Assembly (NCBI GenBank): GCA_028023455.1
Contig: JAQFVV010013293.1
Coordinates: 1-64,000, forward strand
Reading direction: 5' to 3'
DNA: 64,000 bases
Source: Epiperipatus broadwayi
Lineage: Eukaryota; Onychophora; Udeonychophora; Euonychophora; Peripatidae
This document shows positions 1 to 13,460 of this stretch, piece by piece. The notes beneath the pieces were generated by a model. That model had not been told where the DNA came from. It saw only the letters and a list, made by a program, of their open reading frames with translations, and did not search any database. Every line of letters begins with the position of its first letter. Position 1 is the first letter of the stretch. The position numbers and the translations under genes were made by a program.

Positions 1-3000
1 TTACAGCAGATACATTTATGAATTTGTAGATATTAAGCCAACAAATATATAAATGTGCTATATTAATAGTGGAGTGGTCTAATAAAATACCAACACACAC
101 CAATTTAAATAATATGAAATTAATCATAGAAAATATTGTAGAGTAAACTCATGTATTTTTTTTGGTTTCTATTTCCTTTTTGTATAAGTGTTTTAGCGAT
201 ATGTTGTTTTGTGTATTGGGCTATTCTCTGAGGAATTCAAATAGAGAAAGCAAATTGTTCCGTAAATAATTGTACATATTTTTTTAATTACTTTTCTTAA
301 AACTAATTTTATTCTGTGAATTAAGAATGTTAATTGTATTGAGCTAAAATCTGGTCAAAAGCAAAATGTTTGATAATCGTTTAATTAAACTCATTATTTT
401 TTGAAAATTCTTTGGAATTGATTTTTTGAAAGTGGACTGGTAATCAATAAGGAATCTTACAATCTAAATGATAAGATAAATTGGAAGGATTGGCTGATTC
501 TAGGCTTCTCAGGGGGTTAAGTGGGATTGATAGTCGTGGGATTCATTCTTTCTTTGTGTATTCAAGTCGCTTACTACTTTTGCTCCAGAGATTTTCAATC
601 ATCTAACAACTTAGAGATAAACTATGGACTAGACCGCTAGCTGACACTTTCTAAAGAAATCCATTATATAGTTCTTTTAAGAACTCTTAATAAAATTGTT
701 ATCATATACAAACAGAGGAAATATGAAACAATCTACCAGTGAGCCCAGTGAAATGACCTGTAGTGAAATCTAGCTACAAGCCGCCTTTTTCTGTCCCAAG
801 CCGCCCAGATGTGACCACCGCCAGTTCCAGCCGCCTATATGATGACAAACGCCGCCTTACTAAATGAAGAAAATCGTCACCACACAGCTAGTTAACGAGT
901 CTTGTAGCTCAGAGTAGAGAAGAATGCAAGACGCAGATATAAGTTTATTTTAGATGTTTATTAACATTGAAACAATTAACTTTTCTATTTCCGATTAGAT
1001 ATATATATATATATTTTTTTGTTATTATTATCTTATCATTTAAATGAGAGATGCCCAGAATGAAGTGTATAAATTAAGGTTATTACGGTCGCAAATGGTG
1101 AAGCTTTCAGCTTTTAAATCTTTGGAGTGGAATTTCTTCATTTCAAATTAGTATTTCCGTAAAGATCGTAATGAGATTTTTTTGTTGTTGTTGTTATTGC
1201 TATTCGCTTTTGCTGCTGCTATTTCCTGAAATTCGTCAAATATAAATATGCATGTAGATATATGTATGCGTTCATATTTATGATATTCTGCAAATATGAT
1301 ATCTCGTGAAGTTGAATATTTAAAAATGTATTTAACTGATATCTTTAAGTTTTTTTTTTTTTTTTTTTTGTGACTGCTACACCTCACGTATGAGTGTAAG
1401 AAGGATTGATTTATTACAGGTTCCTGGAAGCAAGTACTCTAATAACTTTGATATTAAAATAATAGTGTAGGTATATTTCGTCATAAGATATTATACATAG
1501 AAATTTATTTTTGTAAAATGTGAATAGATAAAGGCACCTTTATGGTGAGTACGATATGTATCTGAGCCATGCAAATATATTGACTTGATTGAAATATGAC
1601 ATGACATGACATGTTCACAGTAGCAAATATGCATAATTCCCATTATTATATTTCCTATCTATTATAAAAGGTTTTAAAGTTATCAGTAAAGGCGTAAATG
1701 ACATGGATTAGGACTCAAAATCTCATATCTGTATCATCAAATCTGTGAATTGCAATTTATTTCTATTAGGTACAAAAAACTGCAATTAACCAATGTAGTT
1801 ACAAACACTGGTGAAATATCTTATAGGATTTACTATTTATCTTATTTCAAATTCATGTTTATCGATTTCAATGCATACATGGGTTGTTGTTATCATTGAT
1901 TATTTAGTATATTTTTTTTTATTATATCATCATTAGTATGAAATAGGTGATCTGGATATTTGGATTAAACTAATATTTAATCATAATATTAAACTTGTTT
2001 CGTTCTATGGTGTTAGTTTATATTGATTAAAAAAAATGTTATTTCCTTTATCAAACCACGTGCCTGTAATAATCATTTAACTTCATTGGTGAAGACCTAG
2101 TATGTAGAGTATGATTTTGAGCTATACCAAAGGGATACTTCGCTCTATCAGGTGTTAGGATCTTATTCTCATTCCTGTCATGGACATATGAGTTGCACAT
2201 CCTTCCGGGAGGGAAAAAAATCATTTTTATTTATTTTTCTTAAAGTGGCGTCTACAACTCCATTTTTGTAAATAGATCCTTTCAAAGGTGTGTAACACCA
2301 TTGTACCACAAATATTCGGCATTCAAACAAGATATCAACAAAGGGTGTTTTAACTGGAAGAGTCCTGTCAATCCACTCTCTTCATCAGTTTGGCTAAATT
2401 ACCCATATACAGAGTACAGATAATCAACAGATTGGGTATCCATTTCTTTTTCCATGTTAAAAATCTGTTCACTTCATGGTTGCAAAGATTTAGACCATGA
2501 AATCAGTGAGGAGAATGATCAAAAGGTGGTAAAATCAGCTTTGCGCAATACGTGTTTTAAAAATGTAAAAATGGTACCATTAAGGAAAGAACAATCTAAA
2601 TTATAGAAATGTGTAAATAACGGTAAAAATAATTGTATGTACATGAAGGTATATATAAAACTCATCTAGGTGAAATAAAACTTAACTAAATGTTAAATAT
2701 GAGAGGTTATATACAGTTTGATCGTTAGTGTTGTTTTTTTTTCTTCTCTAAATATATAGTGTAATTAATAAAATGCCTTCAAATGAACAACGATTGGTTA
2801 GGTTGTTGTATATATTTTTTGGAAGATATTCTAAGTTAATTGAAAATATTTTACTCAGAAATTTGCAGTTCCAAAATGATAGTTTATTCTTTGTAGCGAC
2901 TTGATATTTAATATATATTTTATGATTCAAATTGTTAGCAGTAAATCAAATGCCTCACACTCTATTCTATAAATATAACAGATAAATAAAATAGACTTCA

Positions 3001-3688
3001 GTTATTTTAAATAAGTATACATGTAATATATTGCATTGATATTTTGTTATATAGAGTATTGATTTTTTTCTATCTTAATAATTGCTTAATAATTTGCACT
3101 TGAAACAGTAGAGTCGCTAACATTTTATTAGATAAATAAAGTTGCCGCTTTAAACCGAGTAAAATTGATCGCCTCATGTAATTAAAATAGAAATAAACTA
3201 TATTAAAATTATTAAACGAATGAGTGGAGGAAAGTAGGTCACACGCTGTATACATAAAGTGATATAAATGTATTGGATTTTACAAATAAAAGTAATAGGT
3301 TATTATAGCGTAATATTTTTAGAATAACTTACAGTTGAACTTGTTGGTTTCTTGTTTTGTTTTGAAAGCGAGAGAAAATAGAGATTTTTAGATATAAAGT
3401 ATGAAGACCTGCTTTTCAAAATTGTGTAATATTTAAAGTAACTCATACTTGAAGATGTTTTTGTTTTTATACTAGCATAACGAAATAGAGTTTCGTGAGT
3501 CAAACTCACGTTTTTTTTTTACTATCTATAAATAAGGTTAGATAGATACGTAGAGGAGACATGAGTAGATGGTTGAACAGGGCGTAGAAAAGATACATAA
3601 TCCGGGGCATTGAATGGGGCAGAGTTGGTGCGCGTCAATACATGCGTTTAAAAATAAAACATAATGGAAGAAACGTTAGTGTATATAA
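1..3688. other. Unique AT-rich DNA, no gene recognised
   Basis: No reading frame here looks like a conserved protein. Short frames are low-complexity or run through T- and A-rich DNA. Two sub-stretches are less AT-rich than the rest: about 740-910 (GCCGCC cluster, listed separately) and about 2,090-2,540, which has mixed composition and may be an old unidentified repeat. I see nothing else that can be named. Confidence 0.6.
780..856. promoter_or_regulatory. Cluster of GCCGCC motifs in AT-rich DNA
   Basis: GCCGCC occurs at 780-785, 800-805, 830-835 and 851-856, with a near copy ACCGCC at 817-822. This is a local peak of G+C and CpG in an otherwise very AT-rich region. It could be a CpG-rich regulatory patch, the 5' end of an unseen transcript, or the remains of a GC-rich repeat. 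No core promoter or coding exon could be tied to it, so the regulatory reading is only a suggestion. Confidence 0.25.
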
Positions 3689-3689
3689 A

Positions 3690-4320
3690 ATAAGAAATGG
3701 CCAGAATACCGCAAAGAATGGAGGAGTTCAAACGTGAAATGTCAAAGGAAATCGAAACAAAATTTTCTAGCTTTAAAAATGAGATATTACGTACTGAGAA
3801 AAGGGACAATCTTACTCTTGCAAGATAAACCAATTTTTTAAAAATAAAGATATTTGAGGGACAAACAGATGAAGCCCCTATCGAGCATATTAAAAGTTTA
3901 GAAACTATTTCCAAGTGAATCAAATTAATGACTTTGGTAAACTCAGAAATTGCCTTCACAATCACCTCCATGTGATGCTTTACACGGTGGAGTCTTTGTT
4001 CCACCATCCCAAAACATTTGATGATTATAAAAGGTATTGTTACAAAAGTTTTTGGAGTGAACAGTGCCAAGATATGATCCTGCAACAAGTCATGCAGGAA
4101 AAATATAAAGATGAATACTGGCGAAAATTATTTGAAATTTTTCAGAAGACAAGTAGCTAGACTTCAGACACCGAAAGTATGCCACATAATGAGGGCTGGA
4201 CAGTCATGATATCCATCGTAATTTAGCCACTTCATGTTGAACAAAATTTATGTGTTGACCGTAAGGACAGATTCAGGTGTAACAAATGGATGAATTATTA
4301 AATGAGATAGACATGAGCAA
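3690..4320 (+). pseudogene. gag-like relic of the LTR-type retrotransposon
   Basis: This upstream part of the element translates, with frame changes, into a charged, helix-prone protein with no zinc knuckle visible. The longest clean stretch is 3,915-4,160 and ends in a TAG stop. It is read as gag only because it precedes pol-type motifs on the same strand at a suitable distance and is itself too broken to function. No homology search was possible, so this part is less certain than the RT and RNase H part. Confidence 0.5.
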
Positions 4321-5079
4321 CCAATACAAGCTATCAGCAAAGGTTTGGGAAGATAAACATACCAATCACACAAACAGAACAAAAAAATGAAGAGTCTCAG
4401 CTACATCATAAAAACCAAGGGACTAATATGGACAAAGAGATATCAAACTTGATAGTTCATGGGAAGATAGATGCCTGAATATGTGCTCCTCAAAGTTGTC
4501 CTGAGAGATCATTTGACAATGAGGACTTAAGTCACAGCCATGCTGATCTGGCAGGGTCAACATCTGTAATATCAGAAGATCTATACCAATCGCATTGTAA
4601 CAAAAAACCCAAGCATAGAAATCATACTCAAAAAAGACAGCACAAATAACATTAGGCAAACAACCGGAAAGCAAATCTTCTGCCTAAAGCAAATTTGGGT
4701 ACAGAACATACAGCATAAGATGGTATACCAAGTGTTCTAAAGTAATGACCAGTCTTATCCAAAGAAGTTGTGTTGGGTTCAGATTTCAGACACAAAAACA
4801 GATGGGATTTGGATTATGAACATCACATACTATTAAAATGACAAACAAATGAAATGCTAACACCTAATTTATATGATGATACTGAGGCATGTTGTATGAC
4901 CCAACTGACATGGAGTTGGATGGAAGAAAAGGCAAATGGAGCAAAACTGACTTCTGCCACTGAGACTGAAAAACTCAAATCTATGCTTTATACCTTATAA
5001 AAACATATTTTCTGATAGTCCTGAAATCATTAAAGATATAAACAAAGAATCAGATTGTAAACCAGGAGAACTGCTCTAA

Positions 5080-6240
5080 GCGATCCTACCCCATACCACA
5101 CAAATTTAAGGAGGAGGTGGAGAAACAGTTTGAACAATGTTAAAATGGTATCATTGATAAATGCCTCCACACTTGTAACTATCTAGGGGTGTCAGAAAAG
5201 AAAATGGATCCAAGGTTATGCCTTGATGCACGCCAACTTAACAAGCGATAATACTAGGATTGTACTATGATCCACTCGTGATGCAAGAATTGCCCAAGAA
5301 ATTTAAAGACAAAATAATATTTTCCGACATTTGACTTAACTGCTAGCTATTGGCAGATAGAATACATCACACACAGCATTCTAATACACAGCTTTTAGAT
5401 ATGGAGGCCACACATATCAATTTAACTAATGCTCTTTTAATTGGTACATAAAGGCAGGCTTATTACTTAATGTCTGACCTGTAAGTTTGTCTTTAGAAAT
5501 CAAGAGTACCAATAATACAGGTGACTGACGTCGTAGTAGCATCTACATCTCTAGAAGAACACTTCCAACAGCTACAAAGATTTTTTTGCAGAATGTGAAG
5601 CTAAAGGAATCAAACTAAACTGAAAAGAGTATATTGGATCTCTAGAGATAGAATTTTAATATTTAGGGACGAATAGGAATCAAACTTCACCCTGATTAAA
5701 TCATGGCATAATGACTTCCTACACCTAAACTCAGCATGATCTCCGTCCTTTGAGAGGATTACAAAACTTTTACAATAGGCCTGCAAGCAATGTATTGACT
5801 GAATGGAACCTTTGTTAAGATTACTCAGGAAAGATACTACTCCGTTGGAACTGGACCAGTGAACAAGAGGAAGCATCGCTGAGATTAAGAGGGGTTTCAT
5901 AAACAAGTAAAGCCAAGGCCACCCAGACTTCGACAAACCTTTATACTCCAAACTGATAGCAGTGCATATGGATTGGGTGTCACACTATCCCAAGTTCAGC
6001 AAGATGGACAGATAGGGGTCCTGGTACTTCATAAGCAGGTTGTTGAAAGGACCTGAACGTAATTACACCAAGTTACAGAAAAAGAAGCCTTGCAATCGTA
6101 TGGCATTGAGAAATTTCCCTGCCTATGCTACTAGGCTCTGGAAGTGACAGTAATTACGGACCACAAGAGTCTTCACTCCCTAAATCACAGCTATCTCACT
6201 AATACTGACTAGTTCGCTGGAGCTGTTTCTCCAAGAGAAT
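5080..6240 (+). pseudogene. pol relic: reverse transcriptase and RNase H
   Basis: RT and RNase H motifs lie in order across this stretch, in at least three frames. A LCLDAR-type palm motif is followed by FDLTASYWQI. After a gap comes a thumb-like segment with LEEHFQQLQRFF near 5,550, then the RNase H core with TDSSAYGLGV, then EKEAL near 6,080 and ITDHKSL near 6,160. The segment between the palm motif and the thumb is shortened and the catalytic aspartate pair is lost. The sequence ends in AT-rich DNA at about 6,240 without an integrase. Confidence 0.8.
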
Positions 6241-7499
6241 TTTAATTATTAGAAGGTTTAAATATTTATAATATACTCTATAAATGAATGTTGTAATATA
6301 CATAAAAAAGATTTAATTGCACATAGATAAAATAAAACATGGTATCATAGTAAAAATATTCATCACTCTAGTCTATTCAAAAATTTGGGGGTTGGGTCGA
6401 CATTGAAAGAATTAAGCATGTAAATTAAATTTCTATGTAATTTAAATTATAGTAACATTTATATCATATATATATATACAAAAAATAATAATATGTATTA
6501 GAAAATGACCTGATCAATTGTTCTCAGATATGACCTTTTCTAAATCTTACCATAGTTTTAGTGTCCATTACTTAAATCACAATCCAATGATGGTTTATTA
6601 TTCCAGAAAAGTTAGAAGTATGATGAAAATATATTAAATTTGAAGATCATTTTATTACTTTCCATATTTTCCAAATATCCAAATTATAATTTCATTTATC
6701 AGGTATTTTATCTGTGGTATTATCAGTGTACAAACACTAGCTCATATCAATGATAATGCAGTGTAGATATCCTTTCATTTAGCTGCTAATTAAATCATAA
6801 TGCATTGTAAGTAAACAGATGTTAATTTTATCCATGACGATGTTATGGAAACTTAACCAATTTCTATTCTCTGTACAAATAATCCATCAATCTCATAAAA
6901 TTAAATCAGCAGGGGAACATAATACTTGTCCACATGTTATGTTATTAGCATTTAGATCTAATCATTGAAAAAATGGTAGTATCCATTTTTGAAGCCAAGA
7001 AGTATTCTGATGTTTTTTTACAAGTCTAAGAATTAATTTTCTTTCTTTCAATAAATAGTTGCTTTTCACAAATCCTCAATACTTTTGTCCAGTTAATGAA
7101 CGAATAGCATTGCTTTCACTCCATCTTTCCATCCATTTAGTAATCATATACTTAAAAATAAATTTAAAAAAAGTCACACAAAATAACATAGGTTGCTTCT
7201 ATTGAAGCCAAAATATGAGAGAGAATTGGATTAACCCTTTCAAGCGATTATTATTTAATTGGCAGGAATGAGTTAAAAATCAAAACTTGTAATTGGCCAA
7301 CTCACAACTTTAACAAAATCTATTGTTAAAATAGATCACTTTTAATAATATAAATACGTTAGTTTCGTTTGTAAAAAGTATATTACTGAATTGTCAGATT
7401 ACGAAAGCAAACGAAAGTCTTTTCAAAAATAAAATTTGATTTATAATTTAAAAAATATTCAATTGCGGTGAAATAAAAGTAACCGCTATTCAACCAACC

Positions 7500-7527
7500 A
7501 AAAAAGATTGCTGACGCAATCTTTTTT
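7500..7527. repeat. Short perfect hairpin with T-run
   Basis: Twelve-base arms (AAAAAAGATTGC at 7,500-7,511 and its complement at 7,516-7,527) flank a TGAC loop and are followed by more T. It looks like a bacterial intrinsic terminator, but this is a eukaryotic context. It is more likely a chance fold or the remnant of a small inverted-repeat element. Confidence 0.5.
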
Positions 7528-7729
7528 TTTTCACTTTAACGTTACGATCAATATGTAGCAATAAATAAATAATTCTTGGTAATATCTTAACTATTTTTCT
7601 AAAATAATTTGATTTTTAGTATTATTTTATCAATAATAATTTGTAATTCAATTCAAATATTGTTTAAAATGTGTAAACATTCGTTTATCATTTTCGTAAT
7701 AAAAATCAAAACGAACGTAACTTTTTACT

Positions 7730-7990
7730 TTTTGGCAGCCATTTCCCTTTCTGACAGAAGTGGGACAGCCAATAAGATTCAAGAAAAGTTGGTGAGGAGG
7801 CGGTGCTTTGGTTTTGTTTGACATATATGGTCATTTTTATTGATTTTTTACTTGTAAAATAACTCTGAAGAGGGTACCATCTTACAGAACTTTTGATTTT
7901 CTTTCGAATGACATATAATATGTATACGTGCGATAAAAAGTAGCTGATTTAGAGTGACGTCAGATCTTCTCGTTTTTAGATGAGTCATGC
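7730..7990. promoter_or_regulatory. Promoter-like cluster: CCAAT, GC-rich box, CRE, AP-1
   Basis: Within 220 bp there are a CCAAT box (7,769-7,773), a purine-rich GGAGGCGG patch (about 7,796-7,803), a perfect palindromic cAMP-response element TGACGTCA (7,955-7,962) and an AP-1 site TGAGTCA (7,981-7,987). The area is also somewhat less AT-rich than its surroundings. These are exact matches to well-known transcription factor sites, but short motifs arise by chance in 64 kb. No TATA box, start site or exon could be linked to them. Orientation is undetermined. Confidence 0.25.
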
Positions 7991-9294
7991 ATTTTAAGTG
8001 CTAACAGTCCTTTTTCTTTTCAAGAGAGGAGAGTGCAATTTAATTAGCCTTTTTTATGATGTGAATTAATCCAGGTGATCCTGTGTTCCTTTGCTCGTGA
8101 CATGATGTTTACACAAATCCAATGGTAGTTATATGCCAAACTTTAAACCAGAAATATCTTTGTTTTTAAAACTAAAATAGCCGATTTTTATATAAAGCAT
8201 TTAAATTTTTGTTATAGGTTTTTTTTTTTTTTTTTACATTTTGTTATCATTTTCCTTGGAATCCTTTACAACTGCCCCTTCAACTGATTGAATGGGCAGA
8301 TAATTTAAGCTTATTTTTTCATGTTTTATGGTTTAACACAAAAAAAAATATTGAAAAACTTTTATTTGTAAAAACACAGAAAATAGGTCCATCCGTGGCA
8401 ATTACAAAAAGACGATAGCTTCTCTTATAGTCTGTTGGCTGCTATTTATGTGTTCTCTTTCTGGAATTCTGGTATCATAAGAGCCACTGAATATTACTTG
8501 AATAAACCTCAATGCCAAATGATAAAACAGAACAAATTTTCCTGCCTGGCATTCAAGTATGATGGAAGTTTGGAGAAAATGGATACATGGAAATTAAATC
8601 CAAATTCGATTAGATTTTTCCTATTATTTGTATACCAAAATACAAAATTGATATAACAACCTTTATTTACTTTATAAACACAAATAATTTACTTATATAT
8701 ATTTTTCTAATAATAATATTTTTTTAAATTAATTTATAAACAAATATACATAGCATAAAAACATTGAATTATATGTAATAATGTTACTATGGTGACTGCA
8801 TTAATGTATGTGAAATATGTAAAATAATATCCATCCTATTTAAGTAAACTTATATTGTACTGAATTGTTTTCAAAATTTATTTATTTACTATATGTTTTT
8901 CTCAAGTTTGATTATAGCGAATTTATTATTTTAAAGCTAGAATCAACAGTAAACAATTCTATTTAAAAGCTTTAGGTTGCTATGGTGATTAATTTAAATC
9001 TGTATTTCCAAGATCTTCCATTATCTATCTATCAAGCAAAAGAAAAATCAAATAAGATCAACAAACTTCTTTTTTTTTTTAAATACCTGGATTATTAATC
9101 TGAATATTCACAATATATATATATGTATATATATATATGTTATAGTTATTATACACCTAAACTAATATAAATCATATAACTATATATTCTATCAATAGAG
9201 TAAAGATTATGTTAAAAATAATTATAAAAACAACTTAATGCAAGAAAGTTTTCTTATGATGAAAAGGAAAGTATCTTGCAAGAAGTTTTTCATC

Positions 9295-9411
<117 letters not shown>

Positions 9412-12400
9412 CTTGCTACTTATTTGTAATATATTTTTGACTGCTGAATTTAGTCATTAAACAGACACATATTAGATTTTGATCAAGTTGAATTTTCCAA
9501 CAATATATTAATAAATATGAAAAATTTTATATTTCTGTTACAGTTATTTTTTCATTTCCTACTATGTTTAGTATCAGCTCCTAATAATAGATAATGTTTT
9601 CTAGTACTTCTTGACAAATTTATTAAATTTATCTAAATTATTATTCTACATAAATGATGAACAATCTTTATTACTTTATAATGCATACCAAATACAAAGT
9701 ACTCATAACATTTATAGTTTACATTTTATACACATCAACTAATAGTACCTTTTTTAAAGTTCCATTTTATAAATATTTTTTTCATAAAGCATCAAATTAT
9801 CTTTAAACATCAGACATCAATGCTGAAGGACTTTACCTGCTAATTTCTGAATAATAAATCATTACTACACTTGTCTAAAACACTTTTGTATTTAGTTTTA
9901 TAAATCAAAATTTATTAAAATATATAATATAGCTCTAAATCCAATAATCATTAACAATAGTTATTTAGATGTTCATGTAATATGTGAACATATTTCACTT
10001 CTACATCAAGAACTTTACTGGAGTAAAGGCTGCAACAATAATGAATGACTATTGTGCCTTATTTAAAAAAAATTCTTGTTACATAATGATTTGACACATT
10101 CATTTCCATATTTATGATTTGTGGTTTATATAAAGGTAAAGTAAAGTTGAAAAATTCTCCAGTTATAAATAAGCTGAGAGAATTTTTTTTTCAAGATTAC
10201 AACTCATAATTAACCAGCTTGCCACACAGTAATGATTGGAAAATAAGTATCTTTATTAGTTAATAAGTAAAAATCTCTTGTCAATTTGAATTATAATATA
10301 AGTGTTAGTGTAAAGACTTAAAATTAATAATGATATTGTAATATGAAGCACTTACTGATATGAAAATATATCCATACAGAAAATAAAATCATAGTTAATG
10401 TTTGCCTTATTGAAATAAATTTTTCTATTTGTTTCAGTGGTCTTTATGGAAAAATAATACCAACTTATTTTATTATTAATCCTTAATATTATTCATTCTA
10501 GCTATAACATAAACATTGTGGTTTAAATACATTAAAATATTTTAAGAATAACACTAAGCTTGTGAATAAATAAAATATGTTATATCTAAAAATCTTTTAC
10601 ATAATGATATTTTAAAATGAAAAACTTTTAATGCACTGATTAAGGTTTTAGTGCAAGAGGTTCAAATAAAAGATGATGTTGAAATATTTTTTAAAGTAGA
10701 TGAGTATTCATCAATATAGTTTCGAATATTACTAGATGGCAATACCAATAAAAATTTATTTTTTTACTAAATATTTACTAAAATTATTTACAATCTCTCA
10801 AAAAAATATTGTCATTGAGAATATACATAAATATGAAGTTTCAATTATATCAAAAATTGGGAAATGAGTGAAAATTGAGTTATAAGAATTTATAAGTTAG
10901 AATAAAAAAAGTTAATTAAAAGTGTACAATAAATTTAAGTTTTTAGCCAAAATGAGATTAAAAAGTTGGATATAGATATGTGTAATACTCATGTAAACTT
11001 ATCAAATGTGGATTTAATCTTCTCCTTAAATTTGAACCTAAAATTTTAGGTGGTGTTAAAAAAATCACACATGAAAATTATTGCTGACATTGAGATGGTT
11101 TATGAATTTTTAAGATTAATCAAGTTGCTCTGATGTTAAAAGGAAATATAAATTTTGTATCATCAAATCAATGGAATACAAATTAATCATGATAAGGCAG
11201 ATAAAGTCAATATATTTCTCTGATTGGTAAAGATGTGTATAATGTTAAAATTAATCAGCAGATAATATTTTTAATTTTAAAAGAATTGATAATTTTAGCT
11301 TAAAGATAATGCAGGATAGATTTGTTTGTTATTTTACACTCATATATAGAGCAAACCATATGTGAAAAAAGATTAAACAATTATTCTTCTGTTACAGAAA
11401 TAACATGGCTATTGTTAGAATCCTTAGTGAAAAAAGAATGCACTTTTTAAAATAATGATTGATATTAGTTAGAGGTTACTAATATAATAATGTCTTTATT
11501 GGTGTTAAATGCTTACAGAAGTAATGAATTTTAGTATGTTTACTTTTGAGTTTGTAAATATATTTTATTGTGTTAGAATGGTTGATAATTATATTATGGC
11601 ATTTGACGTATGTGTATTGCATGTATCATTATATAATTGATAAATATTATTACAAAGTTTTTTACTAAAATATGATGTAAAAAATATTTTTATAGATATT
11701 TTCAGTTGGATTGATTCGGTTATTATGCCAGGCTATTCAAACAATAGTTGTGCAATTAGTTTGTATAAGAGATTGAGGGTTGCATTATTTATCCAATGGT
11801 GGACAAATATTGTAATGTTATTTATATAAGATATGATGTATTTGTCTATAGTCCATGAACATTAATAGATAATATGATGAGAATTCAGGTTTGTAATGGA
11901 TGGTTGAGTTTGAAAATGACAATGTTTAAAATATTTAAAGGTGTTTTCAGAAATTAAATTTGATAATAAAAAAAACTATAGAACTTTTAAATGCAAGGGA
12001 CTTATGCATTCTTTATTATGCACTCTTTTAAAATATAAACTTTCAGATTTAAATATTTTTTATACTATAATTTTCATTTAGCTACATTTTAGGCAGATAG
12101 GAAATAGAATGTTGATAGTTATATTATAGATGTAATAAGCATGGGCTATAAGAGAAATTTATTATATAGACATTTAAAATTATTTTATAAAAAGTCAAAT
12201 CAAAGTTTGATGAGATCAAAATTAAGGAATGTATTTCTTTGCTTTATGACTTATGTTTTTAAATTATATTCAAAGTGGAAAAGGATTATTTCCAAAGATT
12301 TTAATTAATGGATTCAGAACTCATCTGCCTTTAAATAGATTATTTAATAACACTTATAAAATGAATGGGTATCAATTGGATATTCTATTACATGTAAATT

Positions 12401-13058
12401 AAAACTGATTCATTTATATATCTGAAGTAGCTTATCTGTTAGCATAAAAAGTCTAAACATAATTCTTTAACTTAATTCTGTTTTTTGTTTTTTTTATGTT
12501 ATGAGAAAAAATCTGGACATGATTTTGTCTTCAGAAAATTACCATTATATTTATTAAATCAAATGATAGAAAAAAAGTTGAGAAGATTTGGACCAATGTT
12601 TAAATCGTCTCAAGTTTAGAATTCAAAGATTTATTAGTATAAAACTGAACATGCTTTGGAATTTTGATCAGTAAATGTTTTTTTTGTTTAACAGTTAATC
12701 GCTATGAGTCTGTTTGTACTGCACTAAAAACATCCTTGGCTATTAATATTTTAAAGAAAGGTACTCCTCTAACTAATATACATATATGTATAAAGTGAGA
12801 GAACTTTTCAAGCATTGGTAATTTATATAATTAAGCTGACATCTAGATTTAGTGTTGCATAATATTTTCCATTAAGATAATATTATGCTCTAAGATATTA
12901 TATATATCTTGAACAATTTCAGCCAGAAAAATAGATACATAAGTATAATAAGTATGCTTAAAACAGACATTTTATCATACATTTTTGAAACAAATGAACA
13001 TACACCATTAAAAACAAATGATTCCACAATATAAAACAACACTCTTTAGTTATGTTTA
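9412..13058. other. AT-rich DNA, no gene; strand-skewed composition in part
   Basis: No gene, RNA or transposon motif was recognised. From about 10,650 to 12,300 the plus strand is clearly richer in G than in C: single lines of 60 bases near 11,521 and 11,881 contain 13-14 G and 1-2 C. Upstream, near 9,500-9,900, C tends to exceed G. No open frame accompanies the skew. Confidence 0.6.
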
Positions 13059-13059
13059 A

Positions 13060-13068
13060 TTTAATATA

Positions 13069-13132
<64 letters not shown>
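13060..13132. repeat. Interrupted (TA)n microsatellite
   Basis: Two or three blocks of AT dinucleotides separated by single-base interruptions (TTA and AAA steps). Confidence 0.95.
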
Positions 13133-13136
<4 letters not shown>

Positions 13137-13280
13137 TTTAAATTTAGGGTTAAAGCTTATATGTAGGTTAGGAATTATTATCTTTAGTCAAATAAATGGT
13201 AAGTAATAATTGTTAAGTTATTTATATAAAGTAGATGGTGTCAGTGTTGTGAATGAAGTTAGATATTTGTCAATAGATTG

Positions 13281-13355
13281 ATAGAGAAAAAGAGAAGGGA
13301 AAAGAAGAAAAAAAAATTGTCACAAGTTTTTTTTCTTTTTCTTTTTCTCTCTACA
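13281..13355. repeat. Polypurine tract followed by polypyrimidine tract
   Basis: A run of A/G of about 33 bases (about 13,281-13,316) is followed after a few bases by a run of T/C of similar length (about 13,328-13,352). The two could pair imperfectly as a hairpin. A shadow open frame crossing them on the minus strand is not a gene. Confidence 0.6.
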
Positions 13356-13384
13356 TGTTTATTCAGAATATTTATATATTCATT

Positions 13385-13460
13385 ATAATGGATTATATAA
13401 TTGGTAAAGCATCTGACATGGGATTGGGAGGTCCCAAGATCAATTCTGATGTTTGCAGGT
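13385..13460 (+). repeat. tRNA-like SINE fragment
   Basis: The sequence has the layout of a tRNA-derived SINE head. An A-box-like TGGTAAAGCATC (about 13,401-13,412) is followed by a hairpin TGGGA...TCCCA in the anticodon-arm position and a B-box-like GATCAATTC (about 13,438-13,446). No acceptor stem, poly-A tail or target-site duplication was seen, so it is probably truncated or old. Confidence 0.4.

Larger units (their letters stand above)
3690..6240 (+). mobile_element. Decayed LTR-type (Ty3/gypsy-like) retrotransposon, gag-pol relic
   Basis: Conceptual translation in shifting plus-strand frames gives recognisable fragments in the expected order. A gag-like stretch lies at about 3,690-4,320; the 81-residue open frame at 3,915-4,160 is part of it. 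A reverse transcriptase segment carries KKMDPRLCLDARQLNKR near 5,198-5,248 and FDLTASYWQIEY at 5,330-5,365. An RNase H segment carries LQTDSSAYGLGVTLSQ near 5,945-5,995, and VTVITDHKSLHSLNHS follows near 6,148-6,195. The RT catalytic box is degraded: the expected place near 5,521-5,540 reads VTDVVVAS, without the paired aspartates. Many stops and frameshifts interrupt every part, and the integrase region is missing. No LTR pair, primer-binding site or target-site duplication was found by eye. The motif order RT then RNase H is that of Ty3/gypsy-type pol. The copy is dead and old. Confidence 0.85.

Noticed and set aside
3648-4088. 146-residue minus-strand frame
   Set aside because: It is the antisense of the gag-like retrotransposon relic, whose plus-strand reading fits a known protein layout better.
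5610-5951. 113-residue minus-strand frame
   Set aside because: It lies antisense to the RT/RNase H relic and has no recognisable domain.
7500-7530. Hairpin plus T-run resembling a Rho-independent terminator
   Set aside because: The sequence is eukaryotic, no gene ends here, and AT-rich hairpins are common by chance.
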